Assembly (NCBI GenBank): GCA_022706235.1
Contig: JAKJCY010000018.1
Location: forward strand, 1 to 38,391
Direction: 5' to 3'
Origin: Candidatus Hydrogenedentota bacterium
GTDB lineage: Bacteria; Hydrogenedentota; Hydrogenedentia; Hydrogenedentales; CAITNO01
DNA length: 38,391 bases
In this document: one piece after another, positions 25,644 through 33,932 of the stretch
Position numbering within the stretch: the stretch's first letter is position 1
How the letters are laid out: every line of letters begins with the position of its first letter
Notes under the pieces: generated by a model
The model's input: only the letters and a program-made list of their open reading frames with translations
Told to the model about the DNA's origin: nothing
The model's database searches: none
Made by a program: the position numbers and the translations under genes

Positions 25644-27470
25644 ATGCTCTTCAGAGTTGTAATGCGTTTTGGGGCCGTGATGTGTCTGTTACTTTTTGCT
25701 GCAGCCTTGTCAGGCGTCATGAGGGTGGTGACGGCGCAGGAAGAGCCGGAAACGCGGATCATTTCCACCGGGGGAGAAGAAACCCCGTTATTTCATCCTG
25801 CGGACATGAATGCGGACTGGCGGTTGGTAATGAATGAAACCATTGCCTATCTGGCCGGATGGCAACAGGGCGGCAATCCCATAGATTATGCCATACGCGC
25901 AGCGTATTTGTGGCAGAATGGTGAATATTATATCTTCGAGGATGATGGTGGGGGGGCTCCGCTTTGCTGGGCGCTTCCAAAACCTGTCGAAGGGGAGGGC
26001 GAAAATAGAAATGTTGTATTCGTATTGATCGATGCCTGCCGCGAAGACAGGGTGGATGCGTTTCGTAACGGCGTTCCCGTGATGCCGTATCTATCGAGTT
26101 TGCCTGCCGTGCGCTTTCGCAATGCCTATGCGCCTGCCCCCTGGACGGCAGCCTCCATGATCAGTATATTTTCTTCCACCCATGTGGACACGCACCAGGA
26201 GCATATAGGCGCGTGCCCCTTTCCGGAAACGATGGAGACCATGGGCGAATATTTCAAGTCGGCGGGGTTTTCCACCTTTGGGGTCCAGACGAACGGTAAT
26301 CTTACCGAGGACCTGGGGCATGCACGGGGATATGACCAGTATGTGTATAATTCCAACGCGCCCGCGGATGTGGTAACCAGCACCGCTTTGTCACTTGTCG
26401 AAGAGGCTGCCTCTCCTTTTTTCCTCTACGTTCATTACATGGAGCCCCATGTTCCCTATACGCCGCCGCCGGTGTATCAGACGCTGATGGGGTATCCTCA
26501 TCCGGACCTGAGCCCGGAGGAACAGGCCATCGCCGAGGACTATATACCCTATCATCTCGACTATCTTCGGTATTATCTGGGATTACAGCCAGAGCTGACG
26601 TATGAACCATTATCCCCCCTGGGCTGTGACGCGGTCCGTTCGTTATATGACGGGGAAGTGCGTTTTGCCGATGATCAGTTGAACCTTCTGATAACGGGAA
26701 TATTAGAGGAGTATCCTGACACCATCATCGTTATTGCCGCCGACCATGGCGAACATTTCTGGGAACACAACTTTCTGGGGCATTCCCTTTCCCTGTATCA
26801 GCCGCTGGTTCATGCTCCCCTCTTCATCAAAGTACCCGGATATCCGCAAGCGTCTACGGACACCTTCGTAAGTGTCCTGGATTTGATGCCCACTCTGGCC
26901 GCCCTGTTGAATACGCCTGTGCGTTCCTGGTGGGAAGGACGTGACTTGTTCGGGGCGCGGGATCCCGAAGGTCCGGTATATGCCTGCGGTAAGACCCGGC
27001 CTCCCTGGCTGCGCGATTTGGAAATGGTATGCGCTGGCGGCATGAAACTGATGCGAGAATCCAATACAGGCCGGACTGAGTTGTATGATATATCATCGGA
27101 CCCGGAAGAACTGACGAATCTGGCTGATGCGCAGCCTGATGTCGTGGCAGCGATGACATCGCTCCTGCTGGTGCATCTGCTGGAAAATGCGCGGGCCAAT
27201 GGCCCAGACGTTGTCGTCAGCGTGTCACCGGAAGGCCCGTTAGTGGCGGGCGCTACGGTCCAGTTGACGGGACCCGAAGGCATGGGGCATAAGTGGTTCA
27301 AGGACGGGGCGCCCCTAAAAAATATTGTGTCCCGCATCGGCGGCTCCAATACCCGGATACTCACCATTCAGGGCCTGGTACCGGGGGATTCGGGGCAATA
27401 TGAGTGCATTGCCAATGATGAATCCTTGCATCTTGCCGTTACTTATCCGTACACGCTCAATGTGCTTTAG
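25644..27470 (+). CDS. Secreted sulfatase-like hydrolase with EF-hand-like N-terminal module and C-terminal Ig-like domain
   Basis: The product has 608 residues. A signal peptide covers about 1-31. Residues 51-108 form a small module opening with an EF-hand-like loop (D-x-N-x-D-W-R-L-x-x-x-E, Asp54 to Glu65), also found at the start of the protein at 36401. A Glu-Gly-Glu linker leads to an alkaline-phosphatase-superfamily domain: metal Asp130 in VFVLIDACREDR, nucleophile position Thr168 in APWTAASM, HYMEPHVPY, and metal site AADHGEHFWEHNFLGH. FGly sulfatases have Cys or Ser where this has Thr, so phosphoester or phosphonate hydrolysis, or phospho-transfer, is as likely as sulfate removal. The last 90 residues resemble an Ig domain (KWFKDGAPL, GDSGQYEC). 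AGGAGG stands 7 bases before the ATG at 25644. Confidence 0.85.
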   Translation: MLFRVVMRFGAVMCLLLFAAALSGVMRVVTAQEEPETRIISTGGEETPLFHPADMNADWRLVMNETIAYLAGWQQGGNPIDYAIRAAYLWQNGEYYIFEDDGGGAPLCWALPKPVEGEGENRNVVFVLIDACREDRVDAFRNGVPVMPYLSSLPAVRFRNAYAPAPWTAASMISIFSSTHVDTHQEHIGACPFPETMETMGEYFKSAGFSTFGVQTNGNLTEDLGHARGYDQYVYNSNAPADVVTSTALSLVEEAASPFFLYVHYMEPHVPYTPPPVYQTLMGYPHPDLSPEEQAIAEDYIPYHLDYLRYYLGLQPELTYEPLSPLGCDAVRSLYDGEVRFADDQLNLLITGILEEYPDTIIVIAADHGEHFWEHNFLGHSLSLYQPLVHAPLFIKVPGYPQASTDTFVSVLDLMPTLAALLNTPVRSWWEGRDLFGARDPEGPVYACGKTRPPWLRDLEMVCAGGMKLMRESNTGRTELYDISSDPEELTNLADAQPDVVAAMTSLLLVHLLENARANGPDVVVSVSPEGPLVAGATVQLTGPEGMGHKWFKDGAPLKNIVSRIGGSNTRILTIQGLVPGDSGQYECIANDESLHLAVTYPYTLNVL

Positions 27471-27482
27471 GCGGAAGCAGTC

Positions 27483-28916
27483 CTAATTCATATAGCCCAG
27501 ATTGCGCAGCTGTTCCAAGGTCGCCGTATCCATTTCCGCCTGTTTGCCCTTGGCCCGGCGTGCCTGAAGGTTCTTCAGGTGATGCTGCCGAAGGAGTTCT
27601 CTCAATCTGCCAACGGTTGTGGGGTCTTCCTTTCCCAAGTCTTCGGATTCCAGCCCGTCTTGCGGAAAAGTGAACAAGTGGGCTGTGCCGTCCTTGTGAT
27701 TCAGCACCAGTTTCTTTCCTTCCGAAATCACCATTTCCCAATCGGTATTCCACCGGGGATTGGACGATTTCGTCTTCGCGTAGACCGGCTTGTCCTCGGA
27801 ACGGAAAGCATCCGCTCCCTGCCAATTGTGCTCTCGGGGAAGTCCCAGTAAACCCGCCACCGAGGGCAACACGTCCACCAGTTCGACGACATGGTCGTAT
27901 TCTCCCGGAGGTACCCCTGCGCCCAGAAAGAAAAGAGGGACGCGCAGTTCGCAATTGTAAAGGGTAAGACCGTGCCCCAAAAATTCATGGTCCCAAAAGT
28001 GTTCGCCGTGGTCGGCGGTGATGATGAACAGGGTATCCGGCGCTTTTTCCCGGATGGTCTTGACCAGCCGGCCTACGTGATCGTCGGTATACCGTATCGA
28101 GGCGTCATAAAGGAGTTTTACCGCTTCCTTGCCTGCATCCGACAAGGGGGCAAAGGGTGAATTTGGCGTCTGGCCCGTCATGAATTCACAGTGCGCCCTG
28201 TAATAGTCACGAAAGTTCTCCACAACCGCGCGCTCTTCGTTTGACAGGGTTTCGGGCGCATAGCCTACCATATCCCGGTGCTGCTGCGGGGGCTCATAGG
28301 GCAGATGGGGATCCATGTAATGCGCATAAAGAAAGAAGGGGGTACGGGCACGGTTCCATTCTTCCAGTGCCCAATCCGTAACCTGGGTCGCGTCTGCATC
28401 CAGGGAAGTCCGATAGACATCGAATCCTTTGCTGAAACCCAGTTCCGGAAACAGATTTCCATTGGTCTGGATGGCAAGGGTGTTGTAACCGTATGCTTTC
28501 AGGACCGTGGCCATGGTGGGTATTTCAGGAGCCAGCGCATTAAACGCATCCGGATCCTCCTTGACCAGCGCCCCATAAATCACCTGGTGCGCATCCACAT
28601 ACAGGGAAGTCAACAGGGAAGTCATGGACGGGCGCGTCCACGTGCAGTTGCTGACCGCAGACCTGAAAACAGCGGCCTCGCCTCCCAGAGAATCCAAAAA
28701 TGGAGTCAACGGTACACCGTTCCGAACCTGACCGACCCGGTCCGCGCGAAAGGCGTCCATGACGATCAGGACAACATTTGTGGTTTTAACTGGCGCCCTT
28801 CGGGATCTATTCAATTCAGTAGAAGTCTTATAAAGACCGATGCCAAGGCCTATAAGTACCACTCCGACGCCAAGCAGGCAACAAATAACAATTATTGGCG
28901 CGAATTTTTTTTCCAT
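27483..28916 (-). CDS. Membrane-anchored sulfatase-like hydrolase (Thr at the nucleophile position)
   Basis: The product has 477 residues. An uncleaved N-terminal membrane anchor (about 5-29) places the domain outside. The fold is that of the alkaline phosphatase superfamily: Asp54 in VVLIVMDAFRADR, Thr94 in CTWTRPSMTSLL aligned with the Cys of CxPSR sulfatases, HYMDPHLPYEPP, and the metal site TADHGEHFWDHEFLGHG. It is a clear relative of the hydrolase at 25644, with which it converges 12 bases apart, but lacks the EF-hand-like and Ig-like modules. With Thr it should not need formylglycine. The ATG at 28916 has only a weak ribosome site; a TTG four codons upstream is the alternative. The substrate is unknown. 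Confidence 0.85.
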   Translation of the reverse strand: MEKKFAPIIVICCLLGVGVVLIGLGIGLYKTSTELNRSRRAPVKTTNVVLIVMDAFRADRVGQVRNGVPLTPFLDSLGGEAAVFRSAVSNCTWTRPSMTSLLTSLYVDAHQVIYGALVKEDPDAFNALAPEIPTMATVLKAYGYNTLAIQTNGNLFPELGFSKGFDVYRTSLDADATQVTDWALEEWNRARTPFFLYAHYMDPHLPYEPPQQHRDMVGYAPETLSNEERAVVENFRDYYRAHCEFMTGQTPNSPFAPLSDAGKEAVKLLYDASIRYTDDHVGRLVKTIREKAPDTLFIITADHGEHFWDHEFLGHGLTLYNCELRVPLFFLGAGVPPGEYDHVVELVDVLPSVAGLLGLPREHNWQGADAFRSEDKPVYAKTKSSNPRWNTDWEMVISEGKKLVLNHKDGTAHLFTFPQDGLESEDLGKEDPTTVGRLRELLRQHHLKNLQARRAKGKQAEMDTATLEQLRNLGYMN

Positions 28917-29320
28917 TCTCAAAACCAATCCATTTTTTCTTTAAATGATTCCAACAGTGTTCTAAACGCCTATGGAGGTGCTAAACGTTTCTTTTGGTTT
29001 GGCTGCAAAAAAGAAAACAAAATTACCAATACACAACCTGCCCCCCTCGCCTGGGTCCTTGAGGGGAAGACCTTTTTCGGATACAGAGATAATACCCCCT
29101 TTGTTACTTCAAAACAAAGGAGATCTTGTACGCTCTGGATGCCTTGCAGCCCGCGATAGAACAGCTTCTTGTGGTTGCCGCTCATGGGACTATTATGAAC
29201 GAGTGCGGCTGGAACAGTATCATTGGATAGATTTTGTATAATGGTCTTGGTCGCAGACGGTTTGTGTCTTTTTTAACCACGAAGTTCACGGAACACATGG
29301 AAAAAAACGAGGAGGTCATT
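28917..29320. other. Divergent, locally AT-rich intergenic region
   Basis: These 404 bases separate the minus-strand hydrolase from the isomerase gene. The part near 28900-29030 is richer in A and T than its surroundings. I see no credible gene. TATAAT at 29237-29242 is a possible -10 for the isomerase, without a clear -35. The AACCACGAAGTTCACGGAAC repeat lies at 29275-29294. Confidence 0.5.
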
Positions 29321-30163
29321 ATGATCGAACTGGGTATGCATGCGGACAACTGGCGCCCCTTGAGCGGCAATTTCAAGCAGGCGGCGGAAACGGCGGTCAA
29401 ATATGGCATAGAACATCTCGAATTCGCTGCCATTCACGGCCAGTATTTTATTCAGGCCATGGGCTATGAACCGGGGATTTCGCTGCAGTCGAATCCCCGC
29501 GCGCTCAAGCGGTATTGTGATGAAAAGGGCCTGCGGATATCGCAAATTGACGGTTCCTATCCGCTGATGGGACCGGACGGATCGGCTTTCGGCGTGCAGT
29601 ATGTCCAGCAGTCCATTCGATTCGCCGCAGAGCTGGACTGTCCCATGGTGGATACCGTGGACGGCGCTTTCGAGATAGAAGGGTTTACCCGCGACGAAGT
29701 GTTCCGTATCACCTGCGATAATTACCGGCAGGTGCTGTCCTGGGCCGAGGATTATCATATTGTCATCAATGTCGAACCCCACGGTCCCTACACCAACGAC
29801 GCGGAATTCATGCTCAATCTGTTCAAGTATTTCGATTCGGAATGGCTGCGCTGCAATTTTGATACGGGCAACAGTTTCATCGCCGGTCATGACCCGCTCG
29901 AATATCTGAAAACACTCCGGCCGTATGTATCCCACTGCCACATCAAGGACGTGAGCGCAGGGCTGGCGGCCGCGGTGCGCGGTGAGGAGACCGGTATCGC
30001 CTGCAGCGAAGTCCCCATCGGAGGTGGCGTCAACGCCGACAACATCAAGAAATGCCTCGCGTATCTGAAAGAGACGAACTGGTATGGCGTTGTTTCGCTG
30101 GAATGCTACGGCGCGGATGACAATATCCGCCAGAGCGTCGAATTTCTGCGGCCGCTTGTTTAG
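29321..30163 (+). CDS. Sugar phosphate isomerase/epimerase (xylose isomerase-like TIM barrel)
   Basis: The product has 280 residues of the AP-endonuclease-2 / xylose isomerase-like TIM-barrel family. Metal-binding residues fit the pattern: INVEPHGPYTNDA (Glu), LRCNFDTGNSFIAG (Asp), VSHCHIKDVSAG (His) and VVSLECYGADDN (Glu). Such enzymes isomerise or epimerise keto-sugars or dehydrate cyclitols, usually with Mn2+ or Co2+. No signal peptide is present. The frame runs in from 29234, but GGAGG before the ATG at 29321 sets the start. It may use products of the oxidoreductases in this region, but no operon partner is adjacent. Confidence 0.88.
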   Translation: MIELGMHADNWRPLSGNFKQAAETAVKYGIEHLEFAAIHGQYFIQAMGYEPGISLQSNPRALKRYCDEKGLRISQIDGSYPLMGPDGSAFGVQYVQQSIRFAAELDCPMVDTVDGAFEIEGFTRDEVFRITCDNYRQVLSWAEDYHIVINVEPHGPYTNDAEFMLNLFKYFDSEWLRCNFDTGNSFIAGHDPLEYLKTLRPYVSHCHIKDVSAGLAAAVRGEETGIACSEVPIGGGVNADNIKKCLAYLKETNWYGVVSLECYGADDNIRQSVEFLRPLV

Positions 30164-30196
30164 CACCTGCCGCAGGTATGCACTAAATTTTTGCGT

Positions 30197-30238
30197 TATA
30201 ATAGCTTCTCTTGATAAAGTATTACGATAAACTTATCG
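30197..30238 (+). promoter_or_regulatory. Promoter and operator of the vapBC-type pair
   Basis: A consensus -10 TATAAT lies at 30197-30202. Downstream, CGATAA (30225-30230) and TTATCG (30233-30238) form a perfect inverted repeat with a 2-base centre, 14 bases before the antitoxin ATG. AbrB-type antitoxins with their PIN toxin bind such palindromes to repress their own operon. Confidence 0.55.
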
Positions 30239-30251
30239 AAAGGTATATCGT

Positions 30252-30461
30252 ATGAAAAACGTTACGGTGTCTCCAAAGTTTCAAATTGTAATTCCGAAGG
30301 AGGTACGTCAACAGGCGGGCATTCGCCCCGGTCAGAAGATGACGGTATTCCAAATTGGCGACATTATCGAATTGGCCCCGGTTAAAGATGTTAAGACCCT
30401 GCGTGGCTCTCTGGCAGGGTTGCGTACCGAAGTGGACCGGACGGAACGTAGCGTGCCATGA
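30252..30461 (+). CDS. vapB: AbrB/MazE-fold antitoxin (VapB type)
   Basis: The product has 69 residues. The N-terminal swapped-hairpin DNA-binding domain is clear: VTVSPKFQIVIPKEVRQQAG (4-23), then GIRPGQKMTVFQIGDIIELAPV. The basic and acidic tail (about 48-69) would bind and block the toxin. AAAGG stands before the ATG. Its stop overlaps the toxin start by four bases (ATGA), the usual coupled arrangement, so antitoxin translation leads. It should repress its own promoter through the palindrome upstream. The A+T content is above that of the neighbours, in keeping with a mobile toxin-antitoxin module. Confidence 0.92.
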   Translation: MKNVTVSPKFQIVIPKEVRQQAGIRPGQKMTVFQIGDIIELAPVKDVKTLRGSLAGLRTEVDRTERSVP

Positions 30462-30835
30462 ATATAGTTGATTCCTGTGGATGGCTTGAATATTTCGCCG
30501 GGGGGCCGAATAGTGCATTTTTTGCTCCTCCTATTGAAACGGGTGGAGAATCTTTGATTGTCCCCACACTTTGTCTTTATGAGGTGTTTAAAAATATTTT
30601 GGCCCAATTCGGAAGACAGGAAGCAGTTGAAAAAATCGCAGCTATGCGTCAGGGAAACGTTGTGGAGTTGGACGCGGATTTAGCGCTAAGTGCGGCGAAA
30701 CTCAGTCTGGAGTTGCAGTTACCGATGGCGGACAGTGTTATTCTCGCTACAACGAGACGCTATAACGCCCAACTGTGGACACAAGACGCCCATTTTGAAG
30801 GGATTGAAGGTGTTCAATATCGCAAAAAAAAATGA
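30458..30835 (+). CDS. vapC: PIN-domain ribonuclease toxin (VapC type)
   Basis: The product has 125 residues. The PIN-domain acidic residues are in place: Asp5 (MNIVDSCGW), Glu42 (LCLYEVFKN), Asp92 (LPMADSVILATTRRY) and Asp110 (LWTQDAHFEG). VapC toxins cut tRNA or rRNA with Mg2+ when the antitoxin is degraded. It overlaps the antitoxin gene by four bases. The C-terminal YRKKK tail and normal length suggest an intact toxin. Confidence 0.93.
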   Translation: MNIVDSCGWLEYFAGGPNSAFFAPPIETGGESLIVPTLCLYEVFKNILAQFGRQEAVEKIAAMRQGNVVELDADLALSAAKLSLELQLPMADSVILATTRRYNAQLWTQDAHFEGIEGVQYRKKK

Positions 30836-30890
30836 CTCCAGATGGTGATTGAGAAAGCGTGTGACAGCGTACAAGAAACAGAGTATAGAA

Positions 30891-31958
30891 ATGGCACCAG
30901 GTTTTCTTAAATTTGAAGAATGTTTCATGGAACGCATCTGGGGCGGTGACCAGATGCGGCGCATGCTGAACAAGGCGGTTCCGAGCGGCAAAACGATAGG
31001 CGAGTCCTGGATGATTTCGGACCATGCCGCCCACATTAGTGTGGTGAGCGAAGGACCTCTTGCGGGCCGGACGCTGCATCAGCTGCTGGAGCGGGACAGC
31101 ATGGCCTTGCTGGGGGTGAACGCCGCTCCGACAAGAGACGGCAAATTTCCGCTGCTCCTGAAGCTCATTGATGCGGGGCAGGACCTGTCGGTACAGGTGC
31201 ATCCCGATGATGAACTGGCGTATCAACTCGGGGAACAGGACATGGGCAAGACGGAAATGTGGCATGTCCTGGAAACGGAAGGGCAGTGCCGGATTATGCT
31301 GGGGCTCCGGCGGGACGTCACGCGGGAGGCGCTCGAGCAATGCCTGCGGGACGGCGGCGATGTTATTGGGTTGATGGGGCAGTTGCCCGTGCGGGGCGGG
31401 GAATCTTTCCATGTTCCTTCGGGGACGGTGCATGCCATCGGCGGCGGCGTCCTGCTGGCGGAAATACAGCAGAACAGCAATGTGACCTACCGGTTGTTTG
31501 ATTACAACCGGCGGGACGCGGATGGCAAGCGCCGGGAATTGCATTTGGAAAAAGGATTGCAGGCGATACGCTTTCAAGAGGCGTTGGTGAGGCCTTCGAC
31601 AGCGCTGCGTGTCGTGGAGTCAGGCGCCACCCGGGAGTTTCTGGCGGCCTGCCGCTATTTTGCGGCGGAAAAGGTATGGCCTGGCGGGCGGCGCGTGTAT
31701 GTCGGTCCGGCAGGTTCATTTCATATCCTTCTTGCCCTGGAAGCATCCCTGACATTGGAGGGCGATACGGGCGCCTGCCGGTTGCAGCGCGGCGAGGCAG
31801 CGCTGGTGCCTGCGGCCATGCCCGGCTGGCATGTTGTGGGCCAGGGTGCGTATTTGGATTACTACGTACCGGATCTGAATGAAGACGTGATTAAACCGTT
31901 GAGAAGTCACGGTTATGCCGATGCCCAAATCCGGCAACTGGGCGTTGCCCTGGCATAA
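30891..31958 (+). CDS. manA: Mannose-6-phosphate isomerase, class I
   Basis: The product has 355 residues. This zinc enzyme interconverts mannose-6-phosphate and fructose-6-phosphate. Zinc and active-site blocks are ERIWGGDQM near the start, LSVQVHPDDELA (His104), GKTEMWHVL, and the cupin motif ESFHVPSGTVHAIGGGVLLAEIQQNS. The start is set at the ATG at 30891; the frame is open from a TTG at 30849, but neither has a strong ribosome site. It lies 55 bases after the toxin gene and is probably independent of it. Together with mtlD it feeds or draws on fructose-6-phosphate. Confidence 0.93.
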   Translation: MAPGFLKFEECFMERIWGGDQMRRMLNKAVPSGKTIGESWMISDHAAHISVVSEGPLAGRTLHQLLERDSMALLGVNAAPTRDGKFPLLLKLIDAGQDLSVQVHPDDELAYQLGEQDMGKTEMWHVLETEGQCRIMLGLRRDVTREALEQCLRDGGDVIGLMGQLPVRGGESFHVPSGTVHAIGGGVLLAEIQQNSNVTYRLFDYNRRDADGKRRELHLEKGLQAIRFQEALVRPSTALRVVESGATREFLAACRYFAAEKVWPGGRRVYVGPAGSFHILLALEASLTLEGDTGACRLQRGEAALVPAAMPGWHVVGQGAYLDYYVPDLNEDVIKPLRSHGYADAQIRQLGVALA

Positions 31959-31985
31959 AAACATGAATTTGTGATTCGGAGGTTC

Positions 31986-31991
31986 TATAAT
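31986..31991 (+). promoter_or_regulatory. Possible -10 box upstream of cstA
   Basis: TATAAT, without a convincing -35 at the right distance. A transcript from here would carry the paired-hairpin repeat at 32029-32110 in its leader. Confidence 0.35.
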
Positions 31992-32028
31992 AGGGGATAG
32001 CCTTTTATTCGCGATAAAAACCAAGTAC

Positions 32029-32110
32029 GTTGTTCACACTTTAGTGTGCCGGGGTTACACGTAAAGTCAAAGTCAATACAGCACGCCCGGCACACTAAAG
32101 TGTGAACAAC
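32029..32110. repeat. Paired-hairpin repeat, copy 2
   Basis: The arms 32029-32053 and 32086-32110 are perfect 25-base reverse complements, separated by 32 bases. As in copy 1 at 10331, each arm contains its own hairpin, CACAC-TTTA-GTGTG or CACAC-TAAA-GTGTG. The two copies share the arms but not the middle. Both lie in leader regions before plus-strand genes. Confidence 0.88.
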
Positions 32111-32166
32111 ATGCAACGTTTCAGAGCAGATAATCGAAGTGTCATTTTAAGAAAGGATGGCGGAGT

Positions 32167-33915
32167 ATGATTACCATACTGATAGCGGTTGCGGCGTTTA
32201 TCGGGTACATTGTCGCCTATAATACCTATGGGCGCTGGCTGGCCCGTAAAATTTTTTCATTGAACACGGAGACGGCGACGCCGTCCCATACCCTTGCGGA
32301 CGGCAAGGATTTTGTCGCGACCAAACCCGCCGTGCTTTTCGGCCACCACTTTACCTCCATCGCCGGCACCGGGCCCATTGTGGGTCCAGCCATTGCCGTA
32401 TTCTGGGGCTGGCTGCCGGCGTTGCTCTGGGTAGTATTCGGTTCTATACTCATCGGGGCCGTTCATGATTTCGGTTCATTGGTGGTGTCCATGCGCCATC
32501 AGGGGCATTCCATAGGGGATATCTCCGGCTTATTGATCAGCCGTCGTACACGACTTCTGTTCCTGACCATTCTGTTCTTTACCCTGACGATCATTATTGC
32601 CGTGTTTGGCCTCGTCATTGCCACCATTTTCTCCATCTACCCGGAATCGGTGCTGTCGGTCTGGACCGCCATGCCCCTGGCGGTTATTGTGGGTGTCTTG
32701 ATCTACCGACGCAAGATGGCCCTGTTTTTTCCGTCCTTGATGGCCCTGGTGGTCTTGTACCTGACTGTATACCTGGGGGTGTACTTTTTCCCCATTGATT
32801 TGAATCTGCCGTTATTTGCAGGCGAAGGGGCCTCATTTGTGCAATCGTTGGGCTCTTCGGTGGTGCTGTGGACCATCTTCCTCCTCATCTATTGTTTTCT
32901 CGCGAGTATTTTGCCGGTGTGGTTGTTGCTTCAGCCGCGCGACTATATTAATTCCCTGCAACTCTATGTGGCGCTGGGGGTACTGGCCGTGGGTTTGTTT
33001 GTGGCGGCGCCGCCCCTGCCGTTTCTGTTTATTACCATCGCCTGCGGTGCGGTATCGGGCTTCCATTCGCTGGTTTCCTCGGGCACGTCTTCCAAACAGA
33101 TTGATAAGGAAACGGACGCCCAGTTTATCGGCTATGGGTCCATGCTGATGGAAAGTGTGCTCGCGTTAATCGTTATCCTGAGCTGCGTGGCCGGGGTCGG
33201 CATGCTGGTGAAAGCCAACGGGGTGGACCTGTTCGGGCGCGATGCCTACATGCATTACTACGGCATGGGCTGGGAAAAGATGGGTCTGTCCCAGACCATT
33301 GGGGTGTTTGTGGAAGGCGGCGGCAATCTGATCGCTTCGCTGGGCCTGCCGCGAGAACTCGCCATGGGCATCATTGCCGTCATGGTATCGTGTTTTGCCG
33401 CGACCACGATTGATACCTCCACGCGGTTGCAGCGCTATGTGATACAAGAGATCGGCGCGGCCATACACCTCAAATTCCTCTGCAATAAATACATGGCCAC
33501 CCTGGCGGCCGTGGTCTGCGCGGGTGTGCTGGCCTTCATGCCGGGACCCAAGGGGCCGGGCTCAGGCGGTCTGATTTTGTGGCCTCTTTTCGGCGCCACA
33601 AACCAGCTGTTGGCCGGACTCGCCCTGATGGTGGTCATTTTTTATTTGCGCTGGATCAACAAGCCCATCTTCTTCGTAGTGATACCCCTCATTATGATGC
33701 TGGTCCTGCCGGCCTGGGCGCTGTTGCTTCAGATTCGGCAGTTCTGGGACCAACAGAACTATCTTCTGGTCGGGTTCAGTATTTTCATCCAACTGCTCCA
33801 GGTATGGATGGTGATTGAAGCGGTCATGGCCTGGCGCAGCGTGCATACCCGGGCCGCTGTCGCCGCGATTATGGACCAACCGCATACGAATCTGGACGGC
33901 GGGCGCGCCTGCTAG
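32167..33915 (+). CDS. cstA: CstA-family peptide/pyruvate transporter
   Basis: The product has 582 residues and about 15 membrane helices. Family blocks are clear: YNTYGRWLARKIF, FGHHFTSIAGTGPIVGPAIAVFWGWLPA, VHDFGSLVVSMRHQGHSIG, PVWLLLQPRDYINS, FHSLVSSGTSSKQI and FGATNQLLAGLAL. CstA proteins are induced by carbon starvation and import peptides or pyruvate. GGAG precedes the ATG. The gene stands alone; the paired-hairpin repeat lies 57 bases upstream, and its end faces the FAD oxidoreductase across another repeat. Confidence 0.95.
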   Translation: MITILIAVAAFIGYIVAYNTYGRWLARKIFSLNTETATPSHTLADGKDFVATKPAVLFGHHFTSIAGTGPIVGPAIAVFWGWLPALLWVVFGSILIGAVHDFGSLVVSMRHQGHSIGDISGLLISRRTRLLFLTILFFTLTIIIAVFGLVIATIFSIYPESVLSVWTAMPLAVIVGVLIYRRKMALFFPSLMALVVLYLTVYLGVYFFPIDLNLPLFAGEGASFVQSLGSSVVLWTIFLLIYCFLASILPVWLLLQPRDYINSLQLYVALGVLAVGLFVAAPPLPFLFITIACGAVSGFHSLVSSGTSSKQIDKETDAQFIGYGSMLMESVLALIVILSCVAGVGMLVKANGVDLFGRDAYMHYYGMGWEKMGLSQTIGVFVEGGGNLIASLGLPRELAMGIIAVMVSCFAATTIDTSTRLQRYVIQEIGAAIHLKFLCNKYMATLAAVVCAGVLAFMPGPKGPGSGGLILWPLFGATNQLLAGLALMVVIFYLRWINKPIFFVVIPLIMMLVLPAWALLLQIRQFWDQQNYLLVGFSIFIQLLQVWMVIEAVMAWRSVHTRAAVAAIMDQPHTNLDGGRAC

Positions 33916-33932
33916 AGCGTGTTCCGCAAGTT

